Origin: CAVPJW01 sp963705525
GTDB lineage: Bacteria > Acidobacteriota > Vicinamibacteria > Vicinamibacterales > CAVPJW01
Length of the DNA: 64,000 nucleotides
Direction: 5' to 3'
Assembly (NCBI GenBank): GCA_963705525.1
Contig: CAVPJW010000004.1
Coordinates: forward strand, 930,001-994,000
Notes under the pieces: model-generated
What the model was told of the DNA's origin: nothing
The model's database searches: none
Seen by the model: the letters and a program-made list of their open reading frames with translations, nothing else
In this document: in pieces, positions 8,755 to 20,072 of the stretch
Layout of the letters: the number at the start of each line of letters is the position of its first letter
How positions within the stretch are numbered: position 1 is the first letter of the stretch
Position numbers and translations under genes: made by a program

Positions 8755-9024
8755 GTGGCATTGACCAAAGAGCGCAAGACCGAAATCATCGACAGTTTCA
8801 GGACACACCAGGGCGACACCGGATCTCCGGAAGTCCAGGTGGCGCTGCTCAGCGAGCGCATCAACTACCTCACCGACCATTTCAAGACCCACGCAAAGGA
8901 TCACCACTCGCGCCGAGGCCTGCTCATGTTGGTCGGGCAGCGACGACGCCTGCTGGACTACCTGAAAGGCAAGGACTCCGAACGCTATGGCGAGTTGATC
9001 CGTCGGCTCGGAATCCGCAAGTAG
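8755..9024 (+). CDS. rpsO: 30S ribosomal protein S15
   Basis: S15 binds the central domain of 16S rRNA early in 30S assembly. The 89-residue protein shows the family pattern, with GDTGSPEVQVALLSERI near residue 20 and KDHHSRRGLLMLVGQRRRLL near residue 46. The frame is open further upstream, but the start is fixed at the GTG at 8755 by a GGAGG site (8742-8746) eight bases away and by the family N-terminus MALTKERK. The rpsO-pnp order is conserved across bacteria. Confidence 0.95.
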   Translation: MALTKERKTEIIDSFRTHQGDTGSPEVQVALLSERINYLTDHFKTHAKDHHSRRGLLMLVGQRRRLLDYLKGKDSERYGELIRRLGIRK

Positions 9025-9131
9025 CCAGTCGATTCGCCCGCGCGGCCGAGACGATCGATGTTCCTGCCCGGGCGATGGATTTCTTTCGTGGATGACACGA
9101 ATCTAATTCAACCCTGTCCAACCCGCCTCCC

Positions 9132-9148
9132 ACGCCCCCGAGGGGCGT
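9132..9148 (+). promoter_or_regulatory. GC hairpin in the pnp leader
   Basis: ACGCCCC (9132-9138), loop CGA, GGGGCGT (9142-9148) forms a perfect seven-base-pair stem 77 bases before pnp. No T-run follows, so it is not a simple terminator. In enterobacteria a leader stem in the pnp mRNA is cut by RNase III and used for PNPase autoregulation; a similar role here is only a suggestion. Confidence 0.35.
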
Positions 9149-9225
9149 CGGGAGCGTTCACGCTTCTGTCACGGTTCTGGTCGCGGCTCGGGAGCCGGAC
9201 GACTCTCAGCAGTTGAGGCACCACT

Positions 9226-11328
<2,103 letters not shown>

Positions 11329-11414
11329 CGGGTCGCGCCGCCCGATCCGATACGACGGTACGGGAGGGGTGCAACCAACCGCGGCGGCACGTCGTCTCAA
11401 TTCAGAGGGGGCTT

Positions 11415-11831
11415 ATGTTGCCAAGGCCGGCCGGCCGTCGCCAGTTCCTTTACCTCGTCGTCGGTGCGCTGAGCCTTGTTCTGTCGGCCGCCTGGAACGT
11501 CGTGGACGCACACGGCGCGTCCGCGGCGACGCGTCAGGAACCCGGCGGCGCCCAGCGCGCTTTCACGATTAGCGCCCGCAAGTACGCCTTCGCCCCAGCG
11601 CGCATCGAGGTCAGCCAGGATGACCTCGTCAAGATCACGCTCCAGTCCGACGACATCGCCCACAGCTTCACGATTGATGCATATCGCATCGCGCGGCGAG
11701 TGGGCCCTGGCCAGACAACCGTCTTCGAATTTCGTGCGGATCGGCCCGGCGAGTTTCCCTTCTACTGCAATCTGAAGGCGGACGATGGCTGCCGCCAGAT
11801 GAAAGGCCTGCTCATCGTCCGGTCGCGGTGA
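11415..11831 (+). CDS. Exported cupredoxin-domain protein with altered copper ligands
   Basis: From the ATG at 11415, which follows an AGAGGGGG site, the 138-residue product has a signal-like N-terminus (hydrophobic residues about 11-27). A cupredoxin fold follows, with a first ligand-like His83 in AHSFTID and the loop FYCNLKADDGC. The usual Cys-x-x-x-x-His-x-x-x-x-Met type-1 site is changed: Cys118, a second Cys126 and Met129 are seen, and no second His. The protein may bind copper with an unusual ligand set, or it may be a cupredoxin relative without metal. It stands alone and converges on the M48 protease gene. Confidence 0.75.
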   Translation: MLPRPAGRRQFLYLVVGALSLVLSAAWNVVDAHGASAATRQEPGGAQRAFTISARKYAFAPARIEVSQDDLVKITLQSDDIAHSFTIDAYRIARRVGPGQTTVFEFRADRPGEFPFYCNLKADDGCRQMKGLLIVRSR

Positions 11832-11872
11832 GGCAGGTTCCTGAGAGCCAATCGTCCTTTCCCGACTCTTCA

Positions 11873-13039
11873 TCAATTGATAGCGGTGAGTCGCCGGTCG
11901 AACGCCGGCTTGGAATGGCCGGCCCAGGCCTCGGCCGCCGCGATGCGTCTGGCCATGGGCGGGTGTGTGTAGAAGAGAATTTCGACCGACCGGGAAGGCC
12001 GGTCTTCGGCGAGATTCTGTGCGCCGAGCCTGCGCATCGCCGTGATGAAGGCCGTCGGATTGCGCGTCAGCTCGAGCGCATAACGGTCCGCGCGCAGCTC
12101 ATGAGCACGCGACAGCGCGTGACTGAGCGGCCTCAAGGCGGCCGCCACGAGACTCGCCGACACGATGATAACGGGCAGCCCGGCGACGTCGCCGGGTGAC
12201 ACGACGCCGAACCATGGACCCGTCACGAGCAGGGTTCGACTGGCCACATACAAGGCCACGGCGAACACAAGGCTCTCGCAGGCAATGTCGCGCCAGATGT
12301 CATGGTGCACGTGATGTGACAGCTCATGCGCAAGGACGACCTCAATCTCCTCGTCTGAATAGTCGGCCAGCAGCGTATCGGAGATCAGGATGCGCCGCGT
12401 CCTGCCGATTCCTGTCAGCGCCGCGTTCGCCCGGCGCGTCCTGTCGCTCAACGTCCATTCATACGCTCCGACGACGGTCGCGCCGGCTCGCTCCGCCAGC
12501 TGCAGAAGCCTTGCCCTCAAGGCATCGCGCCGCAGCGGTGTGCATCGATAGAAGATCGGGAAGAGGAGAACGGGCGCCACGATCGCCAGTCCGACCATGA
12601 CCGACGCGATTGCCAGCGCCGCGACGACCCACCAGGCGCCTGGCCAGCGGCTGAGGACGGGATAGATCATCATCGCGAGACCGACCGCGAGCACGAGGCT
12701 GACGAGCGACGACTTCACTCGATCGACGAGCCAGCGGCGGGCCGTCTCGTGGGACAGCCCGTACTGTCGTTCGAGCAGAAATCCTCGATAGAACGCGAAC
12801 GGCGCGGCCACGACTTCCTGAAGACACGCCAGCACAATCACGAAGACCGCGACGATACCGGTCGCGTGAAGCGCCGCCGGCGCCTGCGACGCGTCGATGA
12901 CCCTCGTCGCCCAGTCACGCAGCGCCGCCGCGCCCCCGGTAAACAGGAAGAGGACCAGCATGGCACCGCTGGCCGCCCACGACATCAGTTGCGCCCGTCG
13001 CGATCTCCGATGGTATCGCGCGGCACGATCTTCATTCAT
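11873..13039 (-). CDS. M48-family membrane zinc metallopeptidase (Ste24/HtpX-like)
   Basis: The 388-residue protein has several hydrophobic membrane segments in its N-terminal half and a CAAX-protease-like N-terminal region (QEVVAAPFAFYRGFLLERQYGLS). The zinc motif is HELSHH within VVLAHELSHHVHHD, and the third ligand region is AHELRADRYAL. It is of the Ste24 endopeptidase type and would act in membrane protein quality control or peptide processing. The start is the ATG at 13039, overlapping the stop of the DUF4097 gene as ATGA; the open frame continues upstream, but that part is a shadow of the DUF4097 gene. Confidence 0.9.
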   Translation of the reverse strand: MNEDRAARYHRRSRRAQLMSWAASGAMLVLFLFTGGAAALRDWATRVIDASQAPAALHATGIVAVFVIVLACLQEVVAAPFAFYRGFLLERQYGLSHETARRWLVDRVKSSLVSLVLAVGLAMMIYPVLSRWPGAWWVVAALAIASVMVGLAIVAPVLLFPIFYRCTPLRRDALRARLLQLAERAGATVVGAYEWTLSDRTRRANAALTGIGRTRRILISDTLLADYSDEEIEVVLAHELSHHVHHDIWRDIACESLVFAVALYVASRTLLVTGPWFGVVSPGDVAGLPVIIVSASLVAAALRPLSHALSRAHELRADRYALELTRNPTAFITAMRRLGAQNLAEDRPSRSVEILFYTHPPMARRIAAAEAWAGHSKPAFDRRLTAIN

Positions 13040-13866
13040 GACTTGCCCGCATCGCTCTTGCCGGTCAAACGGATCGCACCGTTCGTCACCTCGAGATCGA
13101 TCTGGCCGCCGCCGCCGTTCAACCGTCCTTCCAGCCGGCGGCGCGAGCGCTCTCCCGTATCCTCGATGGTCAGTCCGCTCACATGAATGGCGCCGTTGAC
13201 CGTCGACGCCGAAATATTGGCGTGGGCAGAGGCCGGAAGGTTCAACTCCACGCCTCCATTGACCACCTCGGCCTTGACCCGCTGAATGTCGATGGAAGTC
13301 ACGTCGAGCGTGATCGCGCCGTTCGTCGAAGCCGCCTCGACTCTTCCGGAAAGCGATCGGCCGCTGATCGTTCCGTTGGTGGTTGTGGCGCGCGCTTCGC
13401 CCTGAAACCCCTGCAGCGTCACGTTGCCATTGACGGTCTCGGCAATGATCCTGGACGAGCGCGGCGCCTTCACGAGATAGCGAACCTGATACGACGTCGC
13501 GAGCGCGACCGAAGGCGCGCGGGTCTCGAGACGAATCTCGTCGGGCCGGCGCTCTTCGTGGATTTCGATCTTGCCGAGGAGCGCCTTCGCCGCCTCGTCG
13601 GAGCTGGCCTTGGCCTCGCGCTCTGCCCGAACCTCTACGGATGTCCCGTCGGTCGCTTCCACGGTGATGAAGCCGTTGCCGTTGATGATCTCGACCCTGG
13701 GTGTGGATCCAAGCTGATAGGTCCGCGTCCACTCGTCGCGCGCGCGGCCGGAGAGGAGGTTGACCGACAAGCCCCCATTCCCCACCGAGACATCGCATGC
13801 GGCGAGGATCGTCACAGCCACGACGGGCAGGCACCAGCGGAATCGGCGCAGTGTCGCTGTCGTCAT
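13036..13866 (-). CDS. DUF4097-type beta-helix lipoprotein
   Basis: The 276-residue product begins with a lipoprotein signal ending in LAAC (Cys about residue 24). The rest is a repetitive beta-rich region with recurring Val/Thr-Asn-Gly turns (VEIINGNGF, ETVNGNVTL, TTTNGTISG, ASTNGAITL, EVVNGGVEL, STVNGAIHV, EVTNGAIRL), the hallmark of DUF4097/adhesin-like right-handed beta-helix domains. The function is unknown. It is coupled to the downstream M48 protease by a four-base overlap, so the two may act together at the cell envelope. Confidence 0.83.
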   Translation of the reverse strand: MTTATLRRFRWCLPVVAVTILAACDVSVGNGGLSVNLLSGRARDEWTRTYQLGSTPRVEIINGNGFITVEATDGTSVEVRAEREAKASSDEAAKALLGKIEIHEERRPDEIRLETRAPSVALATSYQVRYLVKAPRSSRIIAETVNGNVTLQGFQGEARATTTNGTISGRSLSGRVEAASTNGAITLDVTSIDIQRVKAEVVNGGVELNLPASAHANISASTVNGAIHVSGLTIEDTGERSRRRLEGRLNGGGGQIDLEVTNGAIRLTGKSDAGKS

Positions 13867-13937
13867 GGCGTCCCTTCCTTGCCAGAATGATACGCGCCGG
13901 CCCGGGAGAAGGTTCGAGTCGTTCGGCGCGGGAACGT

Positions 13938-16900
13938 CTAGTGGAGCGCGACCGAAATCAGCTTCGAGACCCCTGGCTCCTCCATGGTGACGCCGTAGAG
14001 CCGATCGGCAATCTCCATGGTCTTGCGGTTGTGCGTGATGAGGATGAACTGTGTTTCGGCCTGCATGGCGCGGAGCATCTCCACAAAGCGCCCAATGTTC
14101 GCATCGTCGAGGGGCGCGTCGATCTCGTCGAGCAGGCAGAACGGGCTTGGCTTGTGGCGAAAGAGGGCGAACATCAGCGCGATGGCCGTCAGGGCTTTCT
14201 CTCCGCCCGAGAGGAGCTGAACGCTCTGCAGGCGCTTGCCAGGCGGCTGGGCGATGATCTCGATGCCACTCTCGAGGAGGTCGTTCTCGTCGAGCAGCGT
14301 GAGTCCTGCCCGTCCACCGCCGAAGAGGGTGCTGAATGTCTGTTGAAAATTGCCGTTGATGGCGTCGAACGCCTCTCGGAATCGCTGTTTGGTCGTCTCA
14401 TCGATTCGTCTGATAGCCTCCGCCGTCGAGGCGATCGAATCCACGAGATCTTTGCGTTGGGTCGTGAGGAAGCTGTGGCGCGCTTCGAGCTCGTCGAACT
14501 GCTCGATCGCCATCATGTTGACGGGGCCGAGGCGATCGATGCGGTCGCGGAGATGCGCGATCATGTCGTCGGCCGAGCGCATCGGCGGCGCGACCGGCGG
14601 CCGTGCCTCCCCTGCCTCCTGGGGCTCCCCTTCCTCGTCTCCTGTCTCGTCAGCCTCGAGCCCGGGCGCGAGCGACTGGGCCGAGAGCTCTTCCACAGCC
14701 GGTAGTTCGTCCACTTCCGCTGCCACCTGGTCGAGCGTGGCATGGACCGCCTCGAGGCAGGTGCTGGCGAGATGAGCCAGATCGCTCTCGACCGTCGCGC
14801 GTGCGATCTCGACATCTGACAGGCTCGCCCGGAGATCTTCGAGTGTGCGCCGCGCTTCCCTGATGGAGGACTCCTGTTCGGCCGCGCGCAGACGGTGCGT
14901 GGAGACCGCATCTTCCAGGACCCGCGCGTCGCCGCGAATGGATTCGAGATCCAGTACGGCCCGGTCCATCTGGGACTGCCCGTCCTGAATGGCACGCTCC
15001 ACTTCGAGGCGTCGATCGGCATTCTGCCGCCGCTCGTTCACGGAACGCTCCACCCGCGAATCGAGCTCGGCGGTCGTCTCTTCGAGGCGAACGACCTCAG
15101 CGGCCAGCGCGGCCGCGCGTTCGACGAGACCTCGATGCGCCGCCATCGCTTCGGCCTCGGCGCGGGCGAGTCCGTCAATCGTTTCACGTGCCTGCCACAA
15201 TCGACCCTGCGCCAGGGCAAGACGCTCATCGGCCTCGCGCTGCTCGCTCTCGAGGCGGGCGATCGCCTGTCGTGCCTCGAGCTGACGTCCGGCCAGGCCG
15301 CGCTGCTCTTCCTCTGCGCCTCGCCGTTCGGTGATCAGGAGTTCACGTTTCCGATTGAGCCGCTCGAGCTCTTCGGATGCGCGCTGAACCTGCAGTTCGA
15401 AACCGACGATGGATTTTTCCTGAGCGTGGACCTCGACGGTCAGCGACTCAGTCGCGGCGACGCCTTCGGCAATCGCTCGCTCGAGCGCATCCCACTCGTT
15501 CGTCAGCCGGGCGACGAGACTCGTTTCACGCGCGATCTGATCCTTGAGCTCCTTGATCTCGCGTCTGGTCCCCAGGATTCCCCGGACCTCTTCTTTTCCG
15601 CCGCCCGAAATCAGCCGGGGGCCGCGGAACACGTGTCCGTCGAGCGTCGCCACGGGAACGGTGGTATGCCGGGCCGCTTCCGCCGCGATCTCGAACGATT
15701 CGGCAATCCACGCCTCGCCCACGACGCTTGCGATCGCGTGCCGATGAGGCCCCTCGATGCGGACAACGGAGGCCAGCGTCTGGATGCCTGGAGGTGGTTC
15801 CGCCGGGCGAGGCGATCTGTTCGCGGCGGCCCCGTCGATGTCGTCAACGATCAGGAAGCCGCAGCGTCCGATATTCCTCGACTGAAGGGCGGCCAGTCCG
15901 GCCAGGGCATGGTCGCGCGTGCGGACGAGCACGGCCTGAAGCACTTCGCCCAGACAACTCTCGACCGCGCGCTCGTATCGTCGATCGGTCTCCAGAGAAT
16001 CGGCGACAGAACCCAGCGGCGAAATAAGCGCGTCGGCCTCGGCGAGCACGACACGCGCGGCCTCGGTGTACTGCGCGCGGGCGATCTCGATTTCTTCGAG
16101 CGACTTGAGCCGCGCCCCGAGGGCCGCGCTCTCCTGCTCGTGAGATCGCAGCGCGCGAACCTTGTGATCGAGATCGAGGCGCATCGACGCAAGCTGTGAC
16201 TCGCGGGCTGCTCGCGTGAGGCGCGTCTCCGCCATCCGCACCTGCGACTTCTTCAGCGCCTCGTCACCGGTCGTGCGGCTCGAAGCGAACCGGTCGATCT
16301 CGGCCTGCAGCGCGGCGGTCTCGCTGTCCAGCTTCGCCAGCGTCTCGTGCACACGCTCCTCGGACGACGCCGCGTGCTCGATGGCATGGCGAAGCGTCGA
16401 CGCCGCATTGATTGCCGAGAACACCTCGCTGCGCGCCGCCTCGACATCAGCCTCGAGGCCTTCGATCGCCTGCCGCGCGGCGGCAGAACGTTCCTCGGCC
16501 GTGCGGAGCTCCGCCGCCGCGGCATCACGCGACTGCTCGGCCGACTCCGCGGCGAGCCGCGCGTCTTCGACCGCAAGCCGACCTGGTTCGCGGCGGGCCT
16601 GAAGATCGGTGAGCTCCAACCCAAGTTCGTCGGCGCGCGCGGCGAGGCCCGAGAGACGCTGCTGGTCGAACTCGATCTGCTGTTCCTGCCGGCTCACATC
16701 GAGTTCGATCGCATGGGCCCGTTCTCGAGTCGCGGTCGCCGCCGACTCGGCTTCGGCAAGAGCAATCCGAGCCGCGGCTAGATCGGCCTCGAGCGACGCG
16801 ACACGCGTCGACGCCGCGACCTCGCTGGCGCGGACCTGATCGAACCGCCCGCGCGCGGACTCAAGTGTCTCGGTCAGTTCGCGATACCGGCGGGCGAAAA

Positions 16901-17693
16901 CCCGCTTCTCCCAGGTTCGGAGGTCTTCCCGAAGCCGCCGATAGCGCCTGGCCTTCGCCGCCTGTCGCTTGAGCGCGGCCCGCTGCTTCTCGACCTCGGA
17001 CACGATGTCATCGATGCGGGTGAGGTTCTGCTTCGAGGCGTCCAGCTTGAGCTCCGCGGCGCGGCGCCGCGCACGGTATTTCGTGACGCCGGCAGCCTCC
17101 TCGATGAGTTGCCGCCGGTCCGTCGCGCGAGAGCTCAGGATCATCCCGATCTTGCCCTGCTCGATGATCGCGTAGGCCTTGGCCCCCAGGCCGGTATCCA
17201 TCAGGAGCTCGTGGATGTCGCGCAGGCGGCACACTTCGCCGTCGATGAGATATTCGCTCTCGCCCGACCGATACAGTCGTCGGGTCACCTCGACCACGCG
17301 GCCGGTGAGATCGCCGGCCAGCACGTCTTCGCCGTGGTCCGCTGGCGAGTGTCCGTTGCCGTTGCCCTCCGAAGCGTTCCCTTCAGAGTGGCCGTTGCCG
17401 CCTCCTTGAAGCGCTCGCGCGGGCATCGTCTCGACGTCTGCGAGCCGCAGCTTCACCTCCGCCGAGCCGGTGGGCTTTCGTGCATCGCTGCCGTTGAAGA
17501 TCACGTCCTCCATCCGGTCGCCGCGCAGGCTCTTGGCGCTTTGCTCGCCGAGCACCCACGTGATGGCTTCGGCGACGTTGCTCTTGCCGCACCCGTTCGG
17601 GCCGACGATGGCCGTCACCCGCTGGTCGAATGAGAGCTGAGCCGGATCGGAGAACGATTTGAATCCCGAAATCTCAAGCCGCTGGAGGCGCAT
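13938..17693 (-). CDS. smc: Chromosome segregation protein SMC
   Basis: SMC is the coiled-coil ATPase of bacterial condensin. The 1251-residue protein starts MRLQRLEISGFKSF and has a Walker A GPNGCGKSNV near residue 32, followed by long coiled coils rich in Glu/Ala/Arg. A hinge domain lies around residues 520-650 and the second coil follows. The C-terminal head has the signature LSGGEKALTAIALMFALF near 1160 and Walker B FCLLDEIDAPLDD. I placed the start at the ATG at 17693 because this is the conserved family N-terminus; the 24-codon upstream extension has no homology-like sequence. No scpA or scpB is nearby. Confidence 0.95.
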   Translation of the reverse strand: MRLQRLEISGFKSFSDPAQLSFDQRVTAIVGPNGCGKSNVAEAITWVLGEQSAKSLRGDRMEDVIFNGSDARKPTGSAEVKLRLADVETMPARALQGGGNGHSEGNASEGNGNGHSPADHGEDVLAGDLTGRVVEVTRRLYRSGESEYLIDGEVCRLRDIHELLMDTGLGAKAYAIIEQGKIGMILSSRATDRRQLIEEAAGVTKYRARRRAAELKLDASKQNLTRIDDIVSEVEKQRAALKRQAAKARRYRRLREDLRTWEKRVFARRYRELTETLESARGRFDQVRASEVAASTRVASLEADLAAARIALAEAESAATATRERAHAIELDVSRQEQQIEFDQQRLSGLAARADELGLELTDLQARREPGRLAVEDARLAAESAEQSRDAAAAELRTAEERSAAARQAIEGLEADVEAARSEVFSAINAASTLRHAIEHAASSEERVHETLAKLDSETAALQAEIDRFASSRTTGDEALKKSQVRMAETRLTRAARESQLASMRLDLDHKVRALRSHEQESAALGARLKSLEEIEIARAQYTEAARVVLAEADALISPLGSVADSLETDRRYERAVESCLGEVLQAVLVRTRDHALAGLAALQSRNIGRCGFLIVDDIDGAAANRSPRPAEPPPGIQTLASVVRIEGPHRHAIASVVGEAWIAESFEIAAEAARHTTVPVATLDGHVFRGPRLISGGGKEEVRGILGTRREIKELKDQIARETSLVARLTNEWDALERAIAEGVAATESLTVEVHAQEKSIVGFELQVQRASEELERLNRKRELLITERRGAEEEQRGLAGRQLEARQAIARLESEQREADERLALAQGRLWQARETIDGLARAEAEAMAAHRGLVERAAALAAEVVRLEETTAELDSRVERSVNERRQNADRRLEVERAIQDGQSQMDRAVLDLESIRGDARVLEDAVSTHRLRAAEQESSIREARRTLEDLRASLSDVEIARATVESDLAHLASTCLEAVHATLDQVAAEVDELPAVEELSAQSLAPGLEADETGDEEGEPQEAGEARPPVAPPMRSADDMIAHLRDRIDRLGPVNMMAIEQFDELEARHSFLTTQRKDLVDSIASTAEAIRRIDETTKQRFREAFDAINGNFQQTFSTLFGGGRAGLTLLDENDLLESGIEIIAQPPGKRLQSVQLLSGGEKALTAIALMFALFRHKPSPFCLLDEIDAPLDDANIGRFVEMLRAMQAETQFILITHNRKTMEIADRLYGVTMEEPGVSKLISVALH

Positions 17694-18009
17694 GACGAAA
17701 GTCTCTCGAAACCGCCGCGGCAACCCGGGCGCAAGCGCGCGCCCGGAAGACCACGGCGAAAACAAAAACAGCCGCTCGATGGCGGCGAGGCGTCATCGGA
17801 GCGGCTGGGAGCGCTCTGAAACGAGATGAACTGGCTGCGTGAAGGCCCGCGACAATGGCAACCGTGCCATCAGCCCACCACGTTCGAACGCGAACGCGGC
17901 CCCGGGGCCAACGACGGCCGACAGTGTAACAAGGCCTAGCAGTTGGGGCAAGGCCCGAAAACCACCCATTCTCTGGTGGCGTGAACCCGGCTGTCCCCTC
18001 GGACCCGAC
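17694..18009. other. Intergenic region between ctpA and smc
   Basis: This 316-base gap lies between two minus-strand genes. It contains the terminator-like hairpin at 17760-17806. A weaker stem CCACC/GGTGG followed by four Ts (minus strand, around 17960-17985) lies closer to the ctpA end. I see no coding frame with a family-like product, no tRNA and no clear promoter for smc. Confidence 0.5.
17760..17806 (-). terminator. Terminator-like hairpin downstream of ctpA and upstream of smc
   Basis: Read on the minus strand, AGCCGCTC (17806-17799), a 21-base loop with internal pairing, and GAGCGGCT (17777-17770) form an eight-base-pair stem followed by GTTTTTGTTTT. It would end the ctpA transcript. 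Because it lies less than 80 bases before smc it could also act in the smc leader. Confidence 0.5.
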
Positions 18010-19630
18010 TTACCGCGCCTTGGCAGTCTTCGACTTGCCCAGCGCGCTCAGAGATTCGGCCTCGGCAAAGAGCTTCAGCGCATATTGCGCCTGCGGATCG
18101 AATGCGACCAGGTTGCGGCGAGCCGTCGACACACCGAAGAGTGCGAGATCGATGTCGTAGTGGATCATCGCACGAACGAAGTCCAGGTCTTTCGCGAAGG
18201 AGATCTCATCGATCTTCATGTGCTCGGCCTGGACGTGCCGCTTGAAGTCGTCCACCATCCGATCGTCCACGACGAATCCCTTGCTGATCGTCTTCCGCTC
18301 CTTGGGCTCGACAGCAATGCGGGTATCGCCTTCGGCGGTGAACAGCTGCGCGAAGCTCGCAAACATCTGGCGGGCATAGAGCGCTCGTCCGAATCGCGTC
18401 GGATTGAAGCCTTCGATGGGGCCGTCGACTCGACGATCGGGTTCGATGCCTCCGCCGCTGTAGACTTTTCGGCCGCCGTCCGTGTACTTGAGATCCGACT
18501 CGGGATGAGGCTTCGACGCGTCCTGATCGCGGAGCGTGTAGCTCAGGTACTCGTCGAACGTGCCATCCCAGGGGCGCTGAATGAGCCGGCCTGACGGCGT
18601 GTAGTAGTGGGCGGTCGTCAGTGCGAGGCCGGCGCCCATGCTGATGCGGTATACCGACTGCACGAGCGCCTTCCCAAAGGTCGTCTCGCCGACGATGAGC
18701 CCGCGGTCGTGATCCTGAAGCGCACCGGCAACAATCTCCGACGCGCTGGCGCTGTTCCGGTTGACCAGGACAATGAGCGGCTGGTCAGTGAAGTCGCTCT
18801 CTTCCGTCGCCCGATAGTCCTGATCGGAATTCGGAATCCGGCCGCGCGTATACACGATCATGTTGCCGCGGGGCAGAAAACGATTGGCCACGCGGATGGC
18901 CTGATCGAGCGGTCCGCCAGGATTGCCCCGGAGATCGAGCACGATGCGGCGCATGCCCTGGCTTGCGAGATCGTTCAACGCCTGACCGAGATCGCGATCG
19001 GTGTTTTCCGCAAAATCCTGAAGCCGGATATAGCCGGTCGCGTTGTCAACCATGAACGCGGCGGGAATGGTCGGAATGTTGATTTCGTCGCGGGGCACTT
19101 CGAGATCGATCAGGTGCTCGTAGCCGCGGCGCTTGATGGAAATCTGCACCAGCGTGCCCTTGGGACCGCGAAGCTTCTTGACGGCCTGATCGCTCGTCCA
19201 CCCCTTCGCATCCTCGCCGCTGATCCGCGCAATCACGTCGCCGCGACGAATTCCTTTCTTATAGGCCGGCGACCCCTCGAAGAGCGCCGCCACGGTGATA
19301 TCGCCGTCCACGACGACGATGGTGATGCCGAGGCCGTAGTAATGACCCTCCTGCCGCTCGCGCATCTGCGCGTAGGTCTTGGGGTCCATGAAGCTCGAGT
19401 GGGGATCCAGCGTGCCGAGCATGCCGGTGATCGCACCGTAGACGAGGCGCTCGGAATCGACCTTGTCGACGTAGTTCGCATCGATCGCGCTCAAGGCGGC
19501 CGTCAGGACTTTGTAGTGCTCCGGCAGCCGATCCTCGGTGGCCAAGGGCACTCTTGCCGAAGAGTCCGCCACCGACGGCCGAGACCAGGATGACGATGAG
19601 GATCGCCGGAAACGACCGATATCTGCGCAT
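18010..19630 (-). CDS. S41 carboxyl-terminal processing protease (CtpA-like), one apparent frameshift near 19547
   Basis: S41 proteases are periplasmic serine proteases with a Ser-Lys dyad. The body has a PDZ domain (YYGLGITIVVVDGDITV, GIRRGDVIARISG) and a protease domain with LDLRGNPGG, the catalytic-serine region NRNSASASEIVAGAL and the lysine region GETTFGKALVQ. The proper N-terminus, a membrane/signal segment starting MRRYRSFPAILIVILV at 19630, is in another frame from the body. Dropping one base of the GGG at 19546-19548 joins them smoothly. Without the shift the protein would lose its export signal, so I infer an indel error or a fresh mutation. It is divergent from tatA. Confidence 0.8.
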
Positions 19631-19697
19631 ATTTGAATCGTACCAGATAACTCCAGACCGTGCAATTACTTCCAGCGTCGCTGAGGCCGCCGTTCGC

Positions 19698-19726
19698 TTG
19701 ACCCGCCGGAGGTCGCTTTCTATAAT
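19698..19726 (+). promoter_or_regulatory. Strong sigma-70 promoter for tatA-tatC
   Basis: TTGACC (19698-19703) and TATAAT (19721-19726) are separated by exactly 17 bases, close to the housekeeping consensus. Transcription would begin near 19733, about 60 bases before tatA. Confidence 0.7.
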
Positions 19727-19793
19727 GCCTTGAGCGACTTGCCGCCCGTTTTTCGGTCAGCCGCGCTGTCTGTCTTCACCCCGGAGTCACGCC

Positions 19794-20066
19794 ATGTTTG
19801 GTTCAATCGGGATGCCGGAGCTGATCATCATATTTGTGATCGCCCTCATCATCTTCGGCCCGCGCAAGCTACCCGAGCTCGGGAAGTCGCTCGGCAAGAG
19901 CCTGGCGGAGTTCAAGCGTGCGTCGAACGAGTTGCGGAACACGCTCGATGAGGAGATTCGGATCGAAGAGCAGCGATCGGCGCAGACCGCCGCGGCTCCT
20001 TCCCAGCCCGCGGCGACACCGGCGACCGACGAATCCACAGCTTCCCGCAAAGCCGACAGCGCCTGA
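19794..20066 (+). CDS. tatA: Sec-independent protein translocase subunit TatA/TatB
   Basis: TatA-family proteins form the pore or adaptor of the twin-arginine pathway for folded proteins. The 90-residue product has the short N-terminal membrane helix (GMPELIIIFVIALIIFGP), the conserved FGPRKLPELGKSLG hinge and amphipathic helix, and a polar, disordered C-terminus. Only one such gene lies beside tatC, so it may serve as a combined TatA/B. A near-consensus promoter lies just upstream. Confidence 0.92.
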   Translation: MFGSIGMPELIIIFVIALIIFGPRKLPELGKSLGKSLAEFKRASNELRNTLDEEIRIEEQRSAQTAAAPSQPAATPATDESTASRKADSA

Positions 20067-20072
20067 TCTTCG

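Noticed and set aside
13037..13834. Long open frame fused upstream of the M48 protease, giving a 653-residue product
   Set aside because: This part is the other frame of the DUF4097 lipoprotein gene; the translation is Arg/Gly-rich without domains, and ATGA coupling fixes the protease start at 13039.
17880..17935. Possible tRNA suggested by a TTCGAAC word
   Set aside because: No matching T-stem, anticodon arm or acceptor pairing could be found on either strand.
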